Shown: positions 32,471 through 43,933 of the stretch, piece after piece
Position numbering within the stretch: position 1 is the stretch's first letter
Layout of the letters: every line of letters begins with the position of its first letter
NCBI GenBank assembly: GCA_022495995.1
Contig: JAFEMH010001470.1
Span: 124,001-188,000, forward strand
Direction: 5' to 3'
Source of the DNA: Adenophora triphylla var. japonica
Taxonomy: Eukaryota; Streptophyta; Magnoliopsida; Asterales; Campanulaceae
DNA length: 64,000 bases
Program-made: the position numbers and the translations under genes
Notes under the pieces: generated by a model
What the model was told of the DNA's origin: nothing
The model's database searches: none
What the model saw: the letters and a program-made list of their open reading frames with translations, nothing else

Positions 32471-33085
32471 AAGTAGAACATGTGGTAGAAAATTTGGCAG
32501 TGTAATAATCGAGTACTCTTGCCATTATTAAAGTGTTGATTTGACAATTCAATACTACAATCCAAAAAACTTTATGTCATTTACTTCTTTTGGGTAGATG
32601 TCATCAGTGTTGGACAATAATGAAACCAAAAATAAAGTAGAACATGTGGATAGAAAATTTGGCAGTGTAATAATCGAGTACTCTTGCCATTATTAAAGTG
32701 TTGATTTGACAATTCAATACTACAATCCAAAAAACTTTATGTCATTTACTTGTTTTGGGTAGATGTCATCAGTGTTGGACAATAATTAAACCAAAATTAA
32801 ACTAGAACATGTGGATAGAAAATTTGGCAGTGTAATAATCGAGTACTCTTGCCATTATTAAAGTGTTGATTTGACAATTCAATACTGCAATCCAAAAAAC
32901 TTTATGTCATTTACTTCTTTTGGGTAGATGCCATCAGTGTTGGAAAATAATGAAACCAAAATTAAAGTAGAACATGTGGATTGAAATTTTGGTAGTGTAA
33001 TAATTGAGTACTCTTATCATTATTAAAGTGTTGATTTGACAATTCAATACTACAATCCAAAAAACTTTATGTCATTTACTTCTTT
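32471..33085. repeat. 165-bp tandem repeat, about 3.8 copies
   Basis: Units start at 32471, 32635, 32800 and 32965 (AAGTAGAACATGTGG...). Each contains GGCAGTGTAATAATCGAGTA, TTGATTTGACAATTCAATAC and TTATGTCATTTACTTCTTTT; the last is cut short. It lies between the transposase start and the 3' end of ORF1, i.e. in the transposase promoter region. 33086-33427 is AT-rich without a gene. Confidence 0.95.
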
Positions 33086-33427
33086 TGGCAGTGTAATAAA
33101 CATGTTGTTCTGTTGAATTACAACTGTCCACGTTAATTATTAAAGCATTGACGGGACAGTTCACAAGCTACGTTTCAAAACCTATCTACCCATTGTGAAC
33201 TGGATAGTTGAAGTATATTTTTGTAAATGTCAAATAAGCTAAAATAAATGAAAGTAACATAAACTTAAATTACAATGATAAAATAACACAAACTTATATT
33301 ACATGAAGTGAAAACACAATACATAAACTTAAATTACATGAAAAAAACTAATAAATACATAAACTTAAATTACATAAAAATAAACTAATCATTCCCCAAA
33401 TACTTTCTCCACGAGAAGACGTTTTAT

Positions 33428-34522
33428 TTATTCATCTTGTGGCGATAGGCTGTCTTTCGCCAACAAGGTATTCAACAGAATAACATTCATTTTCATAATT
33501 TTCCTTTCATCCTTTCGACGTTCCATTTTTAATTTATTTTCTTCCTTTTTACGTTTCAGTTCAATCCTTTCATTTCCCAATTTGTTCATCAACTCAACTT
33601 CATTGTTTCTTGTGAGCCTCAATGCATGAATTTCTGCTGTAAAATCATTAGAAATATGAGATGATTCTGATACCTTACCTTTTCCTTTCCTTTTAGTTGC
33701 ATCTCTACCTTCAGGACGAAGAATTGATGAATTTTCACCAATTGGAGTTTCTGGGTTTGAAGAGGTTGAATGCTCTACACCTTCATCGGTCCTTGATCTT
33801 TTTGAGTTGTCACGACTTTCTTCAGTACTCTCTTCATACTCAGAACGGGCTCGTGTTGCATTGCGATTCAAATGTAACTCCCACTTGGGATGTTTACTCA
33901 TAACTTCTTCAAACACATGCAAATTAGTGAACTTGCTTTCACCGACCTCATAAATTATGTGAGCTTCTATCTCTACATCTTTCTTGCTCATTCCACTTCT
34001 TCTTCGACCATATGCTTCTCTATATGCAGCAATCCATTTGTTCACATTATCGTTAAGTCGTTTGCAACGGCTCCTACACATTTGTGTATTTCTTTTGCGT
34101 ATTTCCTCTGGATTCTCCGTGCGAGCTTGATCAAATAATTTCGCTACTTTTGACTATACCAAAGTACCCTTCTGATTATTTTCACGTACACTATCTTCAC
34201 TTACAAAAATATAACTCGACATTAGAGTTACATCTTCTTTCACAAGCCAATTCGCACATTTAGGCTCTTTTTGAGTATTTGTTTGTGTTTTTTCAAAATC
34301 TTGAAATAAATTTCGAGAAATATTATGGGAGCTTTGGATATTTTCAGATGTAGGAATGAAATTATGATTCGGAGAAATTTGGGAATTTGAATCATTTTCG
34401 AAATTTGAAATATTATGAGGGTTCGCAGAATCCTGAGAGTTATAAGAAAATTGAGAGTTTGAATAATTTTGAGGATTGACAAATTCCTCAGAATTATTAA
34501 AAAAAGGAAAATTTGGTTCCAT
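33428..34522 (-). pseudogene. PIF/Harbinger ORF1: Myb/NAM-associated accessory protein
   Basis: Starts MEPNFPFFNNSEEF with an Asn/Ser-rich leader, then the Myb/SANT-like block (WLVKEDVTLMSSYIFVSED...KGTLV, one stop, SKVAKLFDQAR, RCKRLNDNVNKWIAAYREAYG, SKKDVEIEAHIIYEV, HPKWELHL). The middle is acidic and Ser-rich, and the C-terminal half is a charged helix typical of the NAM-associated domain (LMNKLGNERIELKRKKEENK). One TAG at 34154-34156 sits where a Trp is expected (GTLV-stop). ORF1 proteins bind the element ends and help the transposase into the nucleus. Plant genome annotation often mislabels them glutathione S-transferase T3-like. 365 codons including the stop. Confidence 0.87.
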
Positions 34523-35091
34523 GAGGGAATTATTTTTTTGGGGGGAATTTAGGATAAAAAAGTTTGGCAAAAGGATGATTTTTTTAGAGTGAGAAAGGGA
34601 GTATTTGAGCTTGTGTCTCAAAAATACCAAACCGGGTCTCTATTTATAGAGAATGAAAAAACAAAAATTTAGGTATTTTTATTTTTCATTTTTATTCAAA
34701 TATAAATATATTTATAGTCATTTTAAAATTATATTTAAAAAGATAAATCAAAAATTGAGAGAACCAATCAAAAATTGCCACTTGGCACAAGGTGGTGGAA
34801 TATTTTGAGTTGTGATCGGCGTCGGTCAACCGACCAAATCATTGCTGGTTGGTTTCTTTGCTTTTCTTTTTCATTTTTTTCTTTTCTCTTTTTTTGTCTT
34901 CTTCCCCCATAACCCAACCCAAGTTCACTGATGGCCCTGGTCTAACTTTTAGGCAAAACTAAAAAATTTGTCACCGTACTTTGATTCACTACAAACTTGT
35001 ACTTATTTTTATCAATTTTGTTATTGTACTATGAGTTTTGAGGGATGGGTGTAAATGGTTTGATTTGATTCGGTATGTATCAATTTACGGA

Positions 35092-37310
35092 GAGCTTATT
35101 GCCCAATTGACTTGTGTACTAATTGAGAATAATCAATGTCACATACGAACTTCCGAAACATGAAATGTCACCTGCGTAATTTAATTTTAATTGGACCACT
35201 TTTTTATCACCCGTTAAAAAATTAACGATCTCATGATAAAATTGTGTCAAGTGGTACCTCATGTTAAAATTATTTCATTTTGCACCCCGAGTTATAAGAA
35301 TGTTAGAAATTTAACAAAGTTGGTTATGTTTATGTCACATGATGAGTGTTTTGGTCATTCTCAATTTAATTTTATTTTTTTTTTAAGTTTTATTTGAAAG
35401 AAAATTAGAACACTAATTATTATTTAAAAGCCATATCAAAAGAAATAAAAAATAGTTAAAACAAATTACCTATTATATTTAATTGAGTTTTCTTTTTTAG
35501 CAAAAAAAGTATTCTTTATTTATTTTGAGCAAAATACGTATTATTCTCTAATAATTAATGACAATATAGGCCCCAGTAGGACCACCAATAACAAGATACT
35601 CCACCACCACCATCCATATGTGTCATCACCGCCATCCAACCAGCCCATCACCACCGTTCATTTATAACCACAATGCCAAGATTTAAACAAAATCAATACC
35701 CAACACAAATTTCTCCGACATAACAAAAAATTTGCCCCAAATTCATCTAAATCTCCAAACAAATTAACATCCAAATTCAATACTCTACCACCATGCCTTC
35801 CACACCGTTGAAACCACACCAAATAAAAAAAAACATAGTGACGCTTTACATTGATCTGTACAGGTCGTTAAAGACGGAGGAGGGAGTGTGGTGGGGGGGA
35901 GAGGCGTTGGAATCCTCTATAGACATTTCAGTAAGGAAGGAGATCATTGTCGGAGTAAGAGGGGTGGGGCAGACTGGACAGAGGGGGCGACGAGATTGAT
36001 ATAAGGGGGTTAGGGTCAGGCGGTGAGATGGATATTGGTGGTCGTGATCTGAGCGGGGATGGGCGCTGAGGAAAGAGGGGAATGGGAAGGGGAGGAAGCG
36101 CAGAAGAGGAAGGGGAGGAAGCGCATAAGAGGAAGGGGAAGAAGCTGGGGAAGGGGGAGACGGATGGGTAATGAAGAGACCTACGGGAAGCGTGGGACGA
36201 GGTGGAGGAAGGTGGGCGAAGTTGAGCTGGCGTGAGGTTAGGGGAGGAAAGGTTGGGCATGGTCGTCCTCTTCTTTTCTTGTTGCAACTATAAAATAGGG
36301 AGATAATAAGGGTCTGCTTCTGAGTTTTAAAGGAAGAGAAAAGAAAGAAAGAGGAGAGGAGAGAAGAGAAGAGAAAAGAAAAGAAAAGAAAAGAAAAGAA
36401 AAGAAAAGAAAAGAAAAGAAAAGAAAAGAAGAGGAGAGGAGGAAATTTAATATTTTCAAGACATGCTCCTAAGTTAGGAAGGAAGAGGAAGAAAATTAAA
36501 GTAAATTACATTTATACTCTTAATGAAAGAGGAAAGAATGTTATATTTGAAGGGTAAAATAGGTATAGCAAAAAGATTTGTTAATGAATTTTTTTTCCTT
36601 CCAATTCCTCCCACTTTTGGAAGGAAAGTGTGGGAGGGAAAATTCATAAAATTTTCCTTTCCTTTCCTTCCACTTCTTCCCTTAAAAAACTCGAGAGCAC
36701 ACATTGGGAGGAAAATTTATTAGATTTCCTCTCACTTCCTTTCCTTTCTCTCATTTTTTGAACTCAGAAGCACACCCTAAATGGGGGTGAGGAGGGTTAA
36801 GTGGTATGTTAGGGTTAATAGTTTTTTTATTCTAAAATTTAGTCCTCCCTTATTTATAAGATACATTTTAAGGGTCAAAAGTTAAACATTCAAATTATTC
36901 ACATTAACATTATTTAACCCTTCTTTGGTTTTTGATTTTTTAGTTGATTTTTTAATTTGTTTTATACGATTTTTAAATAATAAATCATGTTCTAATTTTC
37001 TTTAAAATAAAATTGAAATAAATAAATAAACTGAGAATGATGAAAATACCCATAATGTGACATGCACATGACCAATTTTGTTGAATTTCTAACATTCTCA
37101 TAATTCATGGTGCAAATGGGATAATTTTAACACGAGGTACCACTTCGACACAATTTTATAATGAGGTCGTTAGTTTTTTAACGGGTGTTAGAAAAAGTGG
37201 TCTAATTTAAATCAAAATTAAAGTACACAGGTGACATTTCGTGTTTCGAAAAGTACATATGTAACATTGACTATCCCAATTAGTACGCAGGGCAATTTGG
37301 CAATAAACTC
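35092..37310. mobile_element. Long-TIR non-autonomous MULE (possible Pack-MULE)
   Basis: Terminal inverted repeats of about 390 bp: the left begins GAGCTTATTGCCCAATTGAC and the right, read inward, GAGTTTATTGCCAAATTGCC. They continue through matching words such as GAAATGTCACCTG and AATTGTGTC(A/G)AGTGGTACCTC. The flanks are an exact 10-bp duplication AATTTACGGA (35082-35091 and 37311-37320). The interior (35560-36780) is compositionally distinct: a CCACCACC-rich part, a purine-rich GGAGGGG part and an AAAAG microsatellite. It holds no convincing gene, though a captured host fragment would look like this. Confidence 0.92.
36340..36450. repeat. AAAAG microsatellite
   Basis: About 13 uninterrupted AAAAG units flanked by GAGAGGAGAGAAG sequence, inside the long-TIR MULE. 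Confidence 0.95.
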
Positions 37311-38505
37311 AATTTACGGACTGAACAACTAGTCTCAGTTTTGGAACAATTCAAACCGAACCATGAAAAAAACTCAAAGCGAACAAAACCAAACCGCTAT
37401 GGTCTAGTTCAGTTTGGTTCATAACGCGGTTTAGTTATGTGGTTCAACTGCGGTACAAACCATGGTTCATACCGCAATCCAAACTGTGGTTAAGACCATG
37501 ATTTAAATCACGATTCAGACTGTGGTTCAGACTGCAATTCATTATCAAATTTGTTTTTAAAATCATTATCATCGAGGAACAGCGAGGGATGCAGGAGTTG
37601 AAGAGGATGTCAAAAGAAGATATAGGTCGAAGGAATAAAACAAATTATGCAATGTTGATCGTAGAAAGAACTTGGTTAGTTATGTGTTGCAATGAAGTTA
37701 ACAATGATGAAATTAATATTTAATAAATCCCAAAACATGGGTTAGAATAAGTAAGATGTAATATAATTTTTTAATTTTCTAATGGTAAACATTACTCAAT
37801 ATACAAATATATGGTTAACACATGTGATATTGTGGTTCAAAGTTTAGTGGTTTGATATGGTGGTTTGATTTGACGGTTTAGTCTAACGGTTTAATTTGGT
37901 GGTGTGGTCTCGCGGTCTCAAACCACGATTTGGTTCGTTTTGATTTGGTTTGGTCTGGGAGGTCAGGCCACAAACCAAACCAATTGTTTGGTTTGTCGAT
38001 TTTTGAGGCTGAACCGAACCACTCGTACTTAAAAATCGAACAAACCTGCATGATTTTGTTCGGTTCAATTTTAAACTGCGATTTGAAACAAACCACTCAC
38101 ATCCCTAGTTTTGTCATAATATTCTTCCTTCGCCCAAACAGATGTTAGAAACTTAACAAAAATGTTAAAAATTTAACGAAATGTTATAACCATAATGTTT
38201 TTTTTTTAAAATCTAACAGAGAAATGGAAAACGTGGAAGGTTTTTTTATATTTTATAATTATTCGGTAAAATAATATTTTTAAAAATATTTCTTTTTAAT
38301 ATCACTTTTGAAATTTATTATTTATTTTGAAAAAACAATTAATATGAAATGTTTTTAATATCTAATATTTAATAACAGATTAAAATTAAATATTTTAAAT
38401 AAAATTATTATGATACTTGAATTTAAATAAAAGTACAATTGTATGTAAATATTATTTTCTAAATTTTAAAAATCGAGACCACCCCTTCCAGGTATTTACT
38501 ATTAG

Positions 38506-38740
38506 GAATATAATATCATTATATTATATTCAAGTATATATTGTAATAAATAGATTAGGAAACATAATCCTTGTATTAGATTAGGAAACACAATCTTAAA
38601 AACCTTTTCCTTCTAGAAGATTAATTCTTGTATTAGATTAAGGTTTCTAAGATTGTGTTTCCTAATCTAATACAAGGATTATGTTTCCTAATCTATTTAT
38701 TACAATATATACTTGAATATAATATAATTATATTATATTC
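38506..38740. repeat. Near-perfect 93-bp inverted repeat
   Basis: Arms 38506-38598 and 38648-38740 are reverse complements with one mismatch by eye; the loop of about 49 bp holds a third partial copy (CTTGTATTAGATTAAGG). The arms include AGATTAGGAAACATAATCC. On a transcript this would fold into a long hairpin. The right arm runs into ATAATATGCCCCTGCAAGAT, a phrase resembling plant retroelement leaders. Confidence 0.93.
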
Positions 38741-38759
38741 ATAATATGCCCCTGCAAGA

Positions 38760-38983
38760 TGGACGGTTTTTGGATAAGTCCAATCTTGGAGAGTGATGAG
38801 ATAAACCGGGTTTGATGACTTGAAGATGTGTTCTCGGACATGTGTGTCGTTTCTGAAGAGATGTGGTTCCTCGCATCCGAGGTGGTGATAGGTTGGAGCA
38901 TGACTACGTCGAAGACGGTGGGGTTGTGGAGACGAGCACGTGGAGTCACCTTGTATAAGTAGGGGTTTCACCTCACGTGTGGG
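38760..38983. other. Unassigned sequence after the inverted repeat
   Basis: Moderate-GC sequence with no coding signal on either strand; short open frames lack any motif. It may be retroelement leader sequence. Confidence 0.35.
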
Positions 38984-39140
38984 TTTCGATCAAAATGGTT
39001 TTTGAGCCGAGAGGGTTGAATTAAAAAAAGGTTAGGATTTCGGTCAAAAGGGTTTTTGAGCCGAGGGGGTTAAATTTTTTTAAAAAAAGTTTAGGCTTTC
39101 GGTCAAAAGGGTTTTTGAGCCGAGGGGATTGAATTACAAA
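38984..39140. repeat. Tandem repeat of about 65 bp
   Basis: Three units built around TTTCGGTCAAAAGGG and TTTTTGAGCCGAGGGGGTT. The following 39139-39480 is AT-rich and has a 30-bp word (ATTAACATTGGAGTAATTTT) twice. 39480-40380 is AT-rich and non-coding, with a palindromic patch TTTATTTACTTAAGTAAATA at about 40080 and 40140 and a GGCCCGTGG-rich patch near 39600-39740. Confidence 0.85.
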
Positions 39141-40387
39141 AAATTAACATTGGAGTAATTTTTTAATAATATTTAGACCTTGAAAACCAATGGATATAAA
39201 TAAATTTTCATTTTGTTAATATAACCCAAGCATTGGTTTTTAAAAAATTAACATTGGAGTAATTTTTTAATAATATTATTAAAAAATAATTATTTTTACC
39301 AAAATAATTTAATATTATTTTAGTAAAAATAAATATAAAAATAATTTCAATTAGAAAATTCTAAAATAATTCTTTAACATTTTCAACATCTTTGTCGATG
39401 TTTTAACATTTTTGTTAGGGTTTTAAGTTTTGTTAAAATTTAACATTTTTGTTACGTTCCAACCTCTTTTTGAGTGAAGGAAGAAAATGACGGCAAAACC
39501 CATAATACAATGACAAAATTGACGAAAATTAAGTATAGTGACAAATTTGTAGGTGAACCCAAAATACCATGTCAAAATTTATGGGTTTGCCCTGATGATG
39601 ATGGCCAAAATGGGCTTTTGCCCGTGGACTTTTTTTTGGCCCGTGGCCCGTGGTCTGGCTTGAGGCCCGGTCTGCTGTAAATACGGTGCAGGCTTTTCAG
39701 TGAATATTGTCGACGGTCCGGGCTTCAAAGCCCGTTTAACCCAAAATTCGTTTGACCCATTTTTTTTTTTGGTAAAATGTCCTTAATGTCCCCATAAATA
39801 TCCGTTAATAAATTCGTTCGAGTGACATTTTCATCCAAAAAAATATGTTGTGTTTTATTAGTAAATTGACTACGTTATTTCATAATTTTACTTCATTTAT
39901 TTACAACGTTCACAAATGTAAACTTCATTTATTGAAAAATAAATGTACATCATTTTTACTAAATTATTTTCTAAGAGGTATACTTCATTTATTAAAAAAA
40001 AATTAATGTATATTAAAAAAAATCCAGCTTAGTCCCAATAATGTTAATTATATTTTCTAATAGGTATAATTATAAACTTTTATTTACTTAAGTAAATAAA
40101 AATTTATAGTAAATAAAAATTTATAATTATAAACTTTTATTTACTTAAGTAAATAAAAGTTCATAATTCACCTACAATTACACAATCACCTACAAACATG
40201 AAATATATTTCAATGAAATTAAAATATAGGAATACAATTTCATTTAATCTCTCATTGGTATTATCAAATTTACCCAACTCAATAAATACCTCAATTCTCT
40301 CCCTTTAGCCCCACTCCTCTCTTCAAAGAATGTTCATTAAAATAAATCAAAAAAACAAAAATATAATTTTAGATGGGATGGAGTATA

Positions 40388-40659
40388 CTCCCTCCGTCCC
40401 ATGCTTTTATAGACTTTTGATCATTGCACGGAAATTAAGGAGGAAATATTATATTGAAAGTGTTGTGAGTGTGAAAATAAAATAGGAGAGAGAATGAGTG
40501 GAGAGAATAGTAAATTATAATGGTGATGTGAGTATTAAAATAATGTAGGAGAGAGAATGAGTGGAGGGAATAGTAAAGATTCCTTTCCATTTTAGAAAAA
40601 TATATTATTGTGGGACGTCCAAAAAGAAAAATTTATATATTATCATGGGACGGATGGAG
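40388..40659. mobile_element. Stowaway MITE
   Basis: A 272-bp element flanked by TA. The left end CTCCCTCCGTCCCATGC is matched by the inverted right end CTCCATCCGTCCCATGA. The interior has two similar blocks containing TAGGAGAGAGAATGAGTGGA (about 40484 and 40546). It lies 10 bp from the next element. Confidence 0.92.
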
Positions 40660-41011
40660 TATGTATATACTCCCTCCGTCCATTTAGTAGGTTCACACTT
40701 ACTGTATACACAGATATTAAGGAAAACTATTTGTTTATTGAAAAGTACAAAAACTGTGCTGTGATTAAGAAGGATTAACAATTTCTTTGAAAGTCAAATC
40801 TCCTAATATTTTCCTCCAAAACTGAATAATAAGTACAATAATAATAAGAATTTCAGTCACTGTTTACACCAAATTTTCCCTCCTAATTTGAGAACACCAT
40901 TTCTTTTCCCTCCTAATCTACTTACAACAACCTACTATAAATAAGGTCACTGTTGACATCCATAACCATTCCAAAAAACTGAGTTGTAGTTCTTCAAATG
41001 TACCTTCCAAA

Positions 41012-42350
41012 ATGGCAAAAAACATGACTGATGAAGAGAAGAACAGTTTGGCTCAATTCCTTTTATTCAACTCAAAAGATGGAGAATTCCCAAGAGGCTT
41101 GGCTCAAGAAGCTACTAGGAGTTTTGGAGTTTCAAAGAGGACGGTTTGGAAAATCTGGGCTATTGCGTCGAAACAGAGAGCGCTTGGCCTTCCTGTCTTC
41201 ATAACTTCAAAAAAAAAATAAAAATCCAAGAGGTAATAGAGTCAAATTAGATGATGCTAAAATGAAGTCCATTCCTTTTTCAAATAGGACTTCTATTAGG
41301 GTCTAAAGCATATGGATTGGGAGTTAGTAAAAGCTTAGTATGCCAATGGAAAAAAAAAGGTGTGATCAGGGCCCATACAAATGCCATAAAGCCATCTTTA
41401 AACCATTCAAATGAAATGAACAGGCTCAGATTTTGTGTTGATTCTTTAACCTTTCGACAAAGAATCAAAAACAATAAAGTTTAAACCTACGACATGTGTA
41501 GTACATGTTGATGAAAAATGGTTCCAAATGACAGCTTGCAAAATGAGGTACTACACGTGTCCTGGGGAACAAACACCACATAGAACATGCCAAAGTAAAA
41601 GATTTATTCCTAAAGTTATGTTCATTTGTGCTGTAACTAGACCAAGGTATTCAGTACATGGAGAATTAGAATTTGATGGAAAGATTGGGTTATGGCCATT
41701 TATCAAAACTCAACCAAAGAAAAAGAAACAATAAAAAAAGCCTAGTAGGAACACCCGTAAGAAAACCACTTGATGGAGTTAATAGACAAAGTTACCAAAG
41801 ACATGATGATCAACCAAGTAAGTTTCTACAAAAAATCCTACTATTTTGCTTTGAATTCAGTTTTTATACTCATTTTAATGCACAATTTCGAAACATTGAT
41901 TGCAGATTATCCCTGCAATCAAAGCAAAGTGGCCACAAAATGCAAGCAAAGAAATACTCATTCAATGGGACAATGCTCCCCACATTTACACATCGATGAT
42001 GATTGATGAATTCAAAGCAAACAGCCCACAAGTGATGGTTTCAACATACGTTTGGTATTCCACCTCCAAATTCCCCGATACAAATATAAACGACCTAGGT
42101 TGGTTTAGGTCCATCGACTCAATCAAAACCAGCCTCCCAAGCAAAACAATTGATCGCTTAATAGAAGCAGCTTGAAAATTCCTTCGCGAGCCTCTCACAT
42201 AGCACATTGAATAAGGTTTTCATAAGCTTGCAGAGTTGTTTGATCGAGATAATGAAGGCGAAGGGAAAAAATAACTATGATCGCCCACATGTCGGGAAAG
42301 GATGCATTGGAAAGAATGGGAATGCTTCCCTGTTGACCAAGAAGTCGAAC
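41012..42350 (+). pseudogene. Plant mariner-like transposase, frameshifted
   Basis: The N-terminus MAKNMTDEEKNSLAQFL and the helix-turn-helix (GLAQEATRSFGVSKRTVWKIW) are intact to an A-run at about 41208-41220, where the frame breaks. A second helix-turn-helix follows (YGLGVSKSLVCQWKKKG). The DDD catalytic domain has HVDEKWFQMT (first Asp), TPHRTCQSKRFIPKVMFICA, then an 88-bp intron (41818-41905, GTAAGT to GCAG), IPAIKAKWPQNASKE, IQWDNAPHI (second Asp) and FPDTNINDLGWFRSID (third Asp, about 40 residues later, matching the plant D39D type within one residue). The C-terminus (VFISLQSCLIEIM...RPHVGKGC) continues in another frame to about 42350. It cuts and pastes elements at TA sites; this copy has at least four frameshifts. 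Confidence 0.9.
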
Positions 42351-42939
42351 CACAACTAGTGATGGATAGCATTTTCCATTTAATGGAACATGGGCATGCA
42401 AGTGGACTTGAAGGTATGATGGCGTAATTATTGAGCAAATTTACTATGAATTTGAATTTGTGAAGGACATCTTTTGTGTAAGCCTTTAAAAATGGCAACC
42501 CTTTTTTGTAGGCCTCAAAATGGCACTCTTTTTGTAATCCTTTAAAATGGCAACAATTTCCTAACTCTCAATGATCATCATAAAGTTAAAGGGCACAATA
42601 TACTCTCAATATCATCTTAGAGTCAAAGCAATAAATAAACAGTGGCCCATATAAATGCCATAACTCTCAATATCATCACGTAGTTAAAGGGCAATATACT
42701 CTCTCCGAAATTAATCATCATAGAGACTCTACCGTAAATTAATCATCATAGAGAACATTCAATTTCATAGTATTCATCACAAACTACCAATCTCACCAAT
42801 TCAAGCTTCCAATGTAATCACAGAGAATCAAAACAGAGCATTTAATCATCATTTCACACATACGATACACATAGCATTACTAACTCTCAAACTCACAAAA
42901 AACCAACTCTAAATAAACCATCACAGAAATAAGAAGGAA

Positions 42940-43390
42940 AGAAACGACCTTCCGCATCGACGAGTATCATCATCACGAGGGCTTTCCGCGTCTCCGGAAC
43001 AACCTTGTTGATCTTGTAATATTTTACCCAAAGAAAAGTGGACTTTTTGAGTTTCAATTAATTGTTCCTCGTACTCCTTTTCCCAAGCTTTGTATTCCTC
43101 ATCTAAACCTTGTAATCCAGCGTCTTTGGAGTTTCCGCACCACCTCTTTCAAACATGTCTCCGGCACGACGGTGTCGGCCAAAGACGGAGAGGCGGAAAA
43201 GGTACCTTGGACGACTGAATGAAAAGGTACCAAAGACGGAGAGGCGGAAAAGGTAACAGGGACCTCCGATCGCCATGAATCTATTAATTTTTTGGGGGAA
43301 GAGGTCAGATCCATAGAGATAGATCTAGGGTTTTGAAGAGAAGGTGCGAGAAAAGAGAGAGAGAGAGAGACGCAAGGTTATGATCGTGGT
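42940..43390 (-). other. Possible minus-strand transcription unit in the mariner element
   Basis: Read on the minus strand: a CTCTCTCTCT pyrimidine tract, AAAACCCTAG (a motif common in plant 5' UTRs) and an ATG at 43314 opening a 71-codon frame. It contains the repeated phrase FSASPSL, with VPFHSVVQG between copies, and an amphipathic end (LKEVVRKLQRRWITRF). The same strand continues with charged codons to about 42950. No domain is recognised. It could be a captured host 5' exon or mere chance. 42351-42940 is non-coding, with duplicated phrases (AATTAATCATCATAGAGA). Confidence 0.35.
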
Positions 43391-43648
43391 TTGGTGTTGG
43401 GTTGGGGAATTAACTGTATGGGTGGGTGGGGAATTAATTGGGTTATTAATTTATCATTTAATTTAATTAGGAGTTGTAGTTAGAGTAAATTAGGATTTCT
43501 AATTAGGAGGTTAGTGGGGTTTTTAGTGGGATAGGGTTAATATTTTAATAATATAAAATTTCTATTTTAGGAAAGAAGCAAAGTGTGAATCATGTAAATG
43601 GACGTCCAAAATAGAAAGTCAAGAATCAAATGTAAATGGACGGAGGAG

Positions 43649-43933
43649 TATATATATGTGTCTGGTTATTTTGAAACTACAAGAATGTAAGTTGGAAATC
43701 CTCAAAAGTATAGGGATAATAAAAAGTATAGGGGTAATAAAGAGTTCACCCTTTTCTCACTTTTCTTTTTTTCTCAGAGAAACGAAAACCACCGTACATC
43801 TCGGACCATCCAATTGTAATAGTTGGTCCGAATTCCAAAACCTAAACCCACTCTCTCTCTCTCCCCCTAAAATCCCCCATTTGAATAGCTCCACTTCCAC
43901 GCCAAGCAAATCAAGCTGAACCAAACCCTAACA
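43649..43933 (+). promoter_or_regulatory. Remaining NUP62 proximal promoter and 5' UTR
   Basis: Only 285 bp separate the mariner element from the NUP62 ATG. The last 80 bp have the pyrimidine-rich CTCTCTCTCTCCCCC and AACCCTAAC words typical of plant 5' leaders. No clear TATA box; TATATATATG at 43650 sits at the transposon edge. Confidence 0.5.

Larger units (their letters stand above)
30848..34937 (-). mobile_element. PIF/Harbinger element, right part
   Basis: Carries the two genes typical of an autonomous PIF/Harbinger element: a DDE transposase (30981-32392) and a Myb/NAM-associated ORF1 protein (33428-34522), both minus strand. MULE-2 appears to have inserted about 130 bp after the transposase stop; adding 12288-12562 gives about 4.4 kb, a normal size. 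The right end is placed near GGGCCATCAGTGAAC (minus strand, about 34937) but no TTA/TAA duplication was found, so the limits are approximate. Confidence 0.7.
35041..38106. mobile_element. hAT-like MITE rich in AACCGAACC, split by a MULE
   Basis: The left end AGGGATGGGTGTAAATGGTT and the reverse complement of the right end (AGGGATGTGAGTGGTTTGTT) are inverted repeats, flanked by AGTTTTG on both sides (35034-35040 and 38107-38113). Without the inserted MULE (35092-37310) it is about 840 bp. The body (37321-38106) is dense in GGTTTGG/AACCGAACC words, a common plant repeat type. Open frames there are composition artefacts. Confidence 0.8.
40670..43648 (+). mobile_element. Mariner-like element, nearly full length
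   Basis: A 2979-bp element flanked by TA, with ends CTCCCTCCGTCCATTTAGTA and (inverted) CTCCTCCGTCCATTTACATT. It carries a plant mariner transposase (plus) and, on the minus strand toward the right end, a possible second transcription unit. It is a candidate relative of the source of Stowaway MITEs nearby, whose ends share CTCCCTCCGTCC. Confidence 0.9.

Noticed and set aside
32471..33085. 165-bp tandem repeat considered as centromeric satellite
   Set aside because: Fewer than four copies, confined to one transposon intergenic region.
35928..36459. Pro/Ser-rich and Phe/Ser-rich minus-strand frames
   Set aside because: Low-complexity purine/pyrimidine sequence and the AAAAG microsatellite; no recognisable domain or splice signals.
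37840..38106. Open frames in GGTTTGG/AACCGAACC sequence
   Set aside because: Overlapping frames on both strands caused by a MITE of biased composition.
3738..43933. CCD7/MAX3 coding sequence expected between CHR10 and NUP62
   Set aside because: No carotenoid-dioxygenase motif was seen in any frame; absence by eye is not proof.
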